A DNA stretch of 64,000 bases. Origin: Symsagittifera roscoffensis. Taxonomy: Eukaryota; Xenacoelomorpha; Acoela; Convolutidae. The position numbers were made by a program, and so were the translations under genes. Below, piece by piece: positions 58,680 to 64,000 of this stretch. Each line of letters opens with the position of its first letter. Position 1 is the first letter of the stretch. The stretch covers positions 16,900,660-16,964,659 of the forward strand of contig NC_087069.1 in assembly GCF_963678635.1 (NCBI RefSeq). Direction: 5' to 3'. Under the pieces are notes generated by a model that worked only from the letters and a program-made list of their open reading frames with translations, had not been told where the DNA came from and did no database searches.

Positions 58680-59770
58680 TCTTTCCATGCGTACTTATTT
58701 TTATCTTACGATATTGCAAGATTTTCCTCGTCTGGTCTTCGAAGTACTATTTCTAGTGTAATTTTATGTGCTTCTATTGGACCCTCTGTAATGATTAGTA
58801 TATCATCTAGATAAGCGTATGTGTTTTTGCAGTTTGTTAATGTCAGATCGTTTGCTTTTTGCACTTCGGCAAGTATATCCGTAAGGCCGTAGAATCCTGA
58901 TTGAAATTGTTATGTCCCCGTGGTGTTGCCTCCGATGAGGCTTAAGTTGCATTGTTCTCTCGTCTTTTTGTCCAGTCAATTTTGGGAATAGGCATAGCAT
59001 AAATCAAATGAAATGAATAAAGTTTGTTTTTTTGTCTGATTTGATTGTTTGTGCGATGTTGTCCAATAATAAGTCGATTTGGCATTTGGTTTCTGATTTT
59101 TTAAATAATTTTATCAGTTTTCTTCGAATGTAACTTCAGTTTTACTATTTGATTTTTTTAACTGTTTTTACGATCGGGCTCATGGATTTGTCGAGTTTTG
59201 TATTATGTTTTTGATCTATCAATTTGTTTAGTTCGTTTTTGACCCTTTCTTGCAGGTGAATCGGGAAGCGTCGACCCTTCTCTTGGATCGGAGTGATATC
59301 CGGGAGAAATTGTGTCTTCATTATGTGGTTTTTTTTTGCATTTCTAGTTCTAACAAATAATTGGGCAAAGTTTTCCTCGACCCAGTGTTTTACTTCTGGA
59401 TTCGATTTATCCTCTTCGTTATTGTTCAAGATTTGAGTGTTTTGTGGTTCTTCTTGAATTAGTTTTATTCCAATTTTTGATAGCAGGTTGCGGCCCAGAA
59501 TGTTAGTTTTTTTGGTCGTCCACCACAACAAATGGGGCTGATTGAATTGTCCACCCCCGAACAAGTCTTTTGCCAGAATAAGTCGTCCCTTAGGAACGAT
59601 GACTTTTCCATTGTAACAAGCTCGATGTCGCGCAGTATCTTCTGGCGGAATGTTTTTGAAAACGAGTGATTTTTAGTTTTGCTATGATCGCCGCGTTGTC
59701 GCTTCATTTAGAAATGACATTGGACTACCAGAGTCGGCAATGGAAAGTATAATGCTTGTTTTTCTCTCTA
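58680..59770 (-). pseudogene. Gypsy protease and RT, copy 1
   Basis: Retropepsin active site ADSGSPMSF (near 59,730) with catalytic Asp intact. The RPKKLTFWAATCYQKLE and GRNLLSKIGIKL block follows, then RT fingers KGRRFPIHLQERVKNELN (near 59,270-59,220). The palm is badly damaged by frameshifts between 59,140 and 58,700. Confidence 0.75.
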
Positions 59771-59829
59771 GTTTTACAATATGACCATTTCTATCTTCGT
59801 CACTGATTTTATTGGCTTGCTTGATTTCG

Positions 59830-60990
59830 AATGCATTTTCAATTGCCAACATGGAGAAATTATCTCTTATTAGTTCCTGCCTCTCGTTTTGTGTGGTGAT
59901 TGCGGCGAATGCGACTGGATCGTTGTCGTCTGTTTCGTGGGTATGGCTCTCGTTATCATTTCTTGATTCTTCCTATTATTTCGGAGGACACTTACTTTAT
60001 CTGACCGAGAGTCTTTCGCAAAGTGACTTCGTTTTGCGCATTTTATGCAAATCTTGTCTCAGGCTGGGCATGATTGTAGATGATTAGGTCCGAAGAGTTT
60101 GCCACGCTTGTAACACAGTCTTTGGTTAGTGTTGTTTTATGGATTTCGATTTTGGTTTCCTCTTGTGTTTTGCCGACCACGTGGATATTTTCCTCTACTG
60201 TTATTTGAGAAAATTGTCAAATATCCACCCCGACTGCCTTTAGGTTGAATTTAACCCATTCTTTCTTGTTTTATTGTCGTACGCGAATTTAATCCGAATG
60301 GGTTTGACTTCATAGTTTTACTGTGTTTGATGCCTTTTTCGCGTCTAATTGCGTATTCGTAGGCCTCTTGTGGTGTTCTTGTTTCTGCTACTATTTCTTT
60401 GGCAATTTTTTTGTTGTTCATGTGTGTGGTGAACATATCACGAGCCCATTCGTCTTCGCTATTTCCACAATCCGCGCGGGAGGCTAGTTCTACCAGATCC
60501 GCGTGGAATTGCTAGAGTGTCTTGTTTTTTCTTTGTTTGCGGTAAATAAAATTATATGTGTCGAACGCTATAACCCGTTGTGTAATAAATATGTCATCCA
60601 ATACTTGTTTCAATTCTCTTGTTGATGTGGCTTGGATGTTTGGCCCAGTCTTTTTCTGTTGGAGTTGTCTTTGACCTTCTGTTCCTAAGCAGAGGAAAAA
60701 ATAAGTTCTTATTCTAGCGTCCGGTTCGTCCCAGACTACTGAATTACACATTACATTTTTTTCTGTTGCTCTTTTTTTTCTCCATGTATTTCTACTTCTA
60801 AAACGGGTTCTGTTGGTAATGTGACTCCTGCTTTTTCACTTAGCAAGTTTTGGATCTCTATTGCGTCCTTTGCGAATACAGCTAGTTCCACAGACCATTT
60901 GGTTCATTTCAGTGGAGGCTCTGCTGATGCTTTTTCCCAGAACGGGTTGATTTTGAGTGGATTTTTTGTGAATCCTGCTGACTGCGCCAT
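59830..60990 (-). pseudogene. Gypsy gag, minus strand
   Basis: Starts MAQSAGFTKNPLKINPFWEK. The capsid region has RTYFFLCLGTEGQRQLQQK and TSTRELKQVLDDIF (60,751-60,512), then a HMNNKKIAKEIVAETRTPQE and YAIRREKGIKHS block (60,436-60,251). Two zinc knuckles near 60,110-60,010 are partly degraded (first: CYKRGK with one Cys lost; second: CIKCAKRSHF). Several stops and frame changes. Confidence 0.75.
60974..60989 (-). other. Primer binding site
   Basis: TGGCGCAGTCAGCAGG on the minus strand, directly after the LTR, of the tRNA-Ser type described for some gypsy-group elements. It overlaps the gag start ATG (60,990-60,988). Confidence 0.6.
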
Positions 60991-61214
60991 GTCATACCCG
61001 TAGGTCTGCTTAATGTTGTTAATGAATCCGAACGGATTAGTAAACAATAATAATAGTATCTGAGCTCGCAAATATAGACAACTGTTTGATAAAACACTTT
61101 ATTCAGGTTCTAATCTCTTTCTTTCATTGGCTTCACACTGCCACCGTCCTCAAGGTCAATTGACCGCTTTTAATACAGTAAGCCTATCTCAACGCAGTGA
61201 GCTTACTGTTAACA
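60990..61214 (-). repeat. 5' LTR of minus-strand gypsy element
   Basis: On the minus strand it begins TGTTAACAG and ends GACA immediately before the PBS; length about 225 bp, like the LTRs at 28,479 and 35,066. Poly(A) signal AATAAA at 61,103-61,098. No second copy was found, so the left border is inferred. Confidence 0.55.
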
Positions 61215-62364
61215 ATAAAATGTACATATAATACTTTGCCAATCCGGCCGGATGACAGGGAGGCCCATTTTCTTTGCGCTTCTCATTCGTAGATGATTAT
61301 CTGTTTCTGGATCTGAATCTTAGTGTGGCTTCAACGCGGTGAGTTGTCTTACTTTTTTCCCTCCACAATTTATTTTACCACAAATCGCCAGCTCCTTGCC
61401 GTTTACTGATTTCTAGGACTGAAAAAACTCGATAAAATGCAAAAATAATAAATTAATAACAAGGGCAAATGATGATTGTTGAAACAACACTGAATATGAT
61501 TTGTACCAAAAAAAATGAAAAAACTTTTAGCATAGATAGATGCTTCACATTTTGAGTCAGCTTTGATTTGAATTTAAATTAAAGCAAAAGCACACGAAGA
61601 GGTTTGTATCGTGAACCGATAACACAGACATCTGACTTAAATAGTGTCAACAAAGTGCAAGCTATTTCACGATTTATGGATCGCCCTGAAGCCAGTTTAG
61701 GTACTTGACAAAAATGCGGCGTTTAGATCAATATGATTATGTATTGCATGAAATCGATTAAAAATCAAAAAAAATTTCAAATTTTTTTTACAGTTTCAAA
61801 TGTTTTCATGTTTTTTTCTTCCAAGTGTTTTGTCGATTTTTAGATAAGTCATTTTCAGTTGAAAAAATATTATTTCCCTGAAAATCCCTCACAAAATCAC
61901 TTTCAGCTTATCCAATTATGCATCAAAAATATATCCATGATTCGATGTAAACAATAAATTTCAAACTATTTTTCTAGGTTGATGATTACTACAAAAATTT
62001 GAGGAAAGTTCGAAGTTTAATTCAAAGCACCTTTTTTTCTGCAAGTTGGGCTTAAAAGAGTTATCTTGAAATGAAACTCAACGACATATCAAGATAGCTA
62101 TATCTCATTTTCTGAATCCAACTAATGAACTATATTTCTTGAACTTCTTTTCACATTTCAGAATAAGGAACTCAAAGACATATATTGAAACTTACTGCCT
62201 TCTGAAGGAGTTAAGTGATTTGTTTTGCAAATAGGTGCAAATTATACAAAACTTCAACTTTGAGGTTGCGAGTTTTTTTTTAAATGATCATTATTTGAAA
62301 AATAGAGTAATGCAAATAAAGAAACGGTTAGCTAAACCCACAGAAGCTTTCGTTTTTTGTTCAG
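61215..62364 (+). other. 3' part of the TRIM-like intron
   Basis: AT-rich, no recognisable element or gene. Ends in the polypyrimidine acceptor gttttttgttcag at 62,364. Confidence 0.6.
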
Positions 62365-63103
62365 GATTGGAAATGGACGCCAAGGCTAATGGAGGGGAAG
62401 AATGCTTGCTCGATCCACGGAAAACCCCTAAAGTTTTTTTGCAACAACATCGGCTGCTTTAGTGGAATCTGTGAAGACTGTTGGATAATTGACCATGTTC
62501 ATCATCACGTTGTTCCGTCAAAAATTGTTCTGGGCAAAGATGTTGAAGAACTGGAAAACAATTGGAAAAAGATCGAGGATTATCAAACTACGTGCAGAAA
62601 GTTGGTCACCGATTCTGTCAATCTAAGCGAAGATACCCTGTCTATAATGCAGAAAATAGACCAATTAATCTTATCTAAAGGGGATCTTCGAAAATTCCAA
62701 AGCGTTGAAGACAACCACTTGTTCAAACAAAAAACTTTGAAAGAGTTGGAAAAGCATGAAGAGCTTGTTGAACGGATTAAACAGAAAACAACCTCTTTAA
62801 TTGCATCATACAACCAAGTAGAAAACAGTCTCAATGCTGCAAAGGATTGTTTCCGTGAAGGTCCAGCATCCAGTAGTTTTCCCGCAGTTGGAGAAATATA
62901 TCTGAGAAGAAGTAACTGTAAGCTGAAGGATATCAAAAGAAGAATAGCCAACGGCAAGATTAAAAGATTTGGCCATTATGCATTCTGTCCCAGGAGTCAA
63001 AACTTGTTTTTTGCTGACAAGCCTTCATTTTCTTTCACACCTAACAAAATGTTCAGAGTCAGCATTGATTCAATTCAAAAGGAAACAGAGTTTGACATTC
63101 CAG
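62365..63103 (+). CDS. TRIM-like gene, B-box and coiled-coil exon
   Basis: Starts after a strong acceptor (gttttttgttcag) in phase 0 and ends at CCAG/GTAATA in phase 1. B-box type zinc finger: C15-x2-H18, C26, C31, C36-x2-C39, then H44 and H46-H48 (NACSIHGKPLKFFC, GICEDCWIIDHVHHH). A long heptad-like coiled coil follows (VEELENNWKKIEDYQ, then LKELEKHEELVERIKQK), to about residue 155, and after it the first strands of what looks like a beta-propeller (GHYAFCPRSQNLFFAD). Order and spacing are those of TRIM/RBCC proteins, which oligomerise through the coiled coil and ubiquitinate targets recognised by the C-terminal domain. Confidence 0.82.
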
Positions 63104-63340
63104 GTAATATAATGTTTGATACGGAAAATTTTGACTTCTCGTAAAAATAACAATATGAACATATGATAAGTTATATTGGTTCTTCTGCTTGATTGAAGAT
63201 GTCATTATTGAAAAAAAATAATCATAGCCTTCACGTTCTTTGAGCTTCATAATGTTTCTGGTTATATGTGGAAGCATTATGATGTGTTTAACTTAATCAT
63301 GTTTCGTTCTTTTTTATATGTTTTTTTATTGTTGCTTCAG

Positions 63341-64000
63341 GAGCAGTTTGTGGACTGGCATTGAGTGGAGGTGGCGCTCTGTATGTCCATTATCATAATG
63401 ATAGTGTGCACAGAATGAGTGTGTTGATAAAGAAAATGGAAGAGTAGTGAGGACTCTGGATACTTCGAAACTAGACACGGATTCTTTTCTGATCATTCAC
63501 GCTCATGAAAATGTGTTACTGCTGGTAGGAGGGTATTTTGATTCAAACACTTACGAATTTGTGCATGTGTACGAAAATGAAGTGTATAAAAGAACACTTC
63601 AGCTTCTCATCAAGATAAATGTCGCTTGCATCTCATCAGCTTTATGCGGACGAGACATTTTATTACTGCTAACAGATGAAAGCACACTGGCAATAGTTGA
63701 TCTCAACCAGTCTGGATCTAAGGCCCAGTTCAAATCAATCCGGTTGGGTCAAGTAAGGTGTTTTGAACTATTGTGGATAGGGAGAGGAGATGAGCATAGT
63801 GGAGAAGGATATCTATTTGCATCTCAACAATTAGCACGTCCATTCAATTCTCATGTGTATGAGTTGAATGTGAAGAGTGTTGTGGATGGTGCTCTACTGA
63901 CACCACTGCAGATCCCATTCATGAATAGTTACGGCTCTAGAAACATTTTCTTCAAATGCACAATGGGAACAGATGCTATATTATGCAAAGATTTATGCGG
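63341..64000 (+). CDS. TRIM-like gene, propeller-like exon, frameshifted and cut by window edge
   Basis: Acceptor ttgttgcttcag, phase matches the preceding exon (G+GA). The frame reads GAVCGLALSGGGALYVHYH and would stop at TAG 63,445-63,447. From about 63,420 another frame carries on open to the window end with repeated hydrophobic strands (SFLIIHAHENVLLLVGGYFD, DILLLLTDESTLAIVDL), a pattern of NHL/kelch-like beta-propellers. The two frames overlap only between about 63,419 and 63,444, so a one-base indel in that stretch (GTGTGTT or AAAA) breaks the gene, or the assembly is wrong there. Confidence 0.7.

Larger units (their letters stand above)
53228..61214 (-). mobile_element. Ty3/gypsy element, minus strand, with tandem-duplicated pol
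   Basis: Reads right to left: 5' LTR (61,214-60,990), PBS, gag, protease, RT, RNase H, linker, integrase core. A 2.35-kb unit containing RT, RNase H, linker and integrase core is then repeated (anchor points 58,673/56,321 and 57,468/55,117 are 2,352 and 2,351 bp apart). A third pass gives linker (55,110-54,600) and full integrase (54,266-53,703). The 3' LTR is absent; the element joins BEL sequence at 53,228. Confidence 0.8.

Overview
The window is AT-rich genomic DNA of a metazoan, most likely an invertebrate. It has spliced genes with short GC-richer exons, large introns packed with transposable elements, Ty3/gypsy and BEL/Pao retroelements, hAT-type MITEs and long inverted repeats. GC-AG introns and AG acceptors a few bases upstream of start codons hint at a lineage with relaxed splice rules and possibly spliced-leader trans-splicing. 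An appendicularian tunicate is one candidate. This is an inference and nothing here proves the species.

Layout. (1) 1-11,061, plus strand: most of a very large Ty3/gypsy element. It runs protease, RT-RNase H, integrase, two small overlapping membrane-protein ORFs, a disordered ORF, a long envelope-type glycoprotein with a signal peptide and C-terminal hydrophobic segments, and a 3' ORF of unknown function. Adjacent accessory ORFs overlap or nearly abut, as in a virus. Nearly every ORF carries one to three stops or frameshifts. Gag and the 5' LTR lie off the left edge. (2) 11,062-14,600: non-coding DNA, a possible tRNA-like SINE head, and a 2-kb element with 411-413 bp inverted repeats enclosing an exon-like fragment related to the next gene. 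(3) 19,388-27,872, plus strand: a six-exon gene whose exons join in perfect phase into a 290-aa two-TM protein resembling SLATT/DUF4231-type membrane effectors. Its last intron holds two small unassigned membrane ORFs and hAT MITEs. (4) 28,479-35,290, plus strand: a decayed, internally rearranged Ty3/gypsy element with about 0.2-kb LTRs. (5) 38,148-64,000, plus strand: a TRIM-like gene (RING exon, then B-box/coiled-coil exon, then a propeller-like exon). Its 24-kb intron holds a BEL/Pao element on the minus strand that was split by an 11.6-kb non-coding inverted-repeat element, next to a minus-strand Ty3/gypsy element with a 2.35-kb tandem duplication of pol. The last TRIM exon carries a frameshift.

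The strongest leads are the multi-ORF env-bearing retroelement, the SLATT-like gene and its transposon-enclosed paralogous fragment, and the 11.6-kb palindromic element. Homology statements come from reading motifs; no database search was run.
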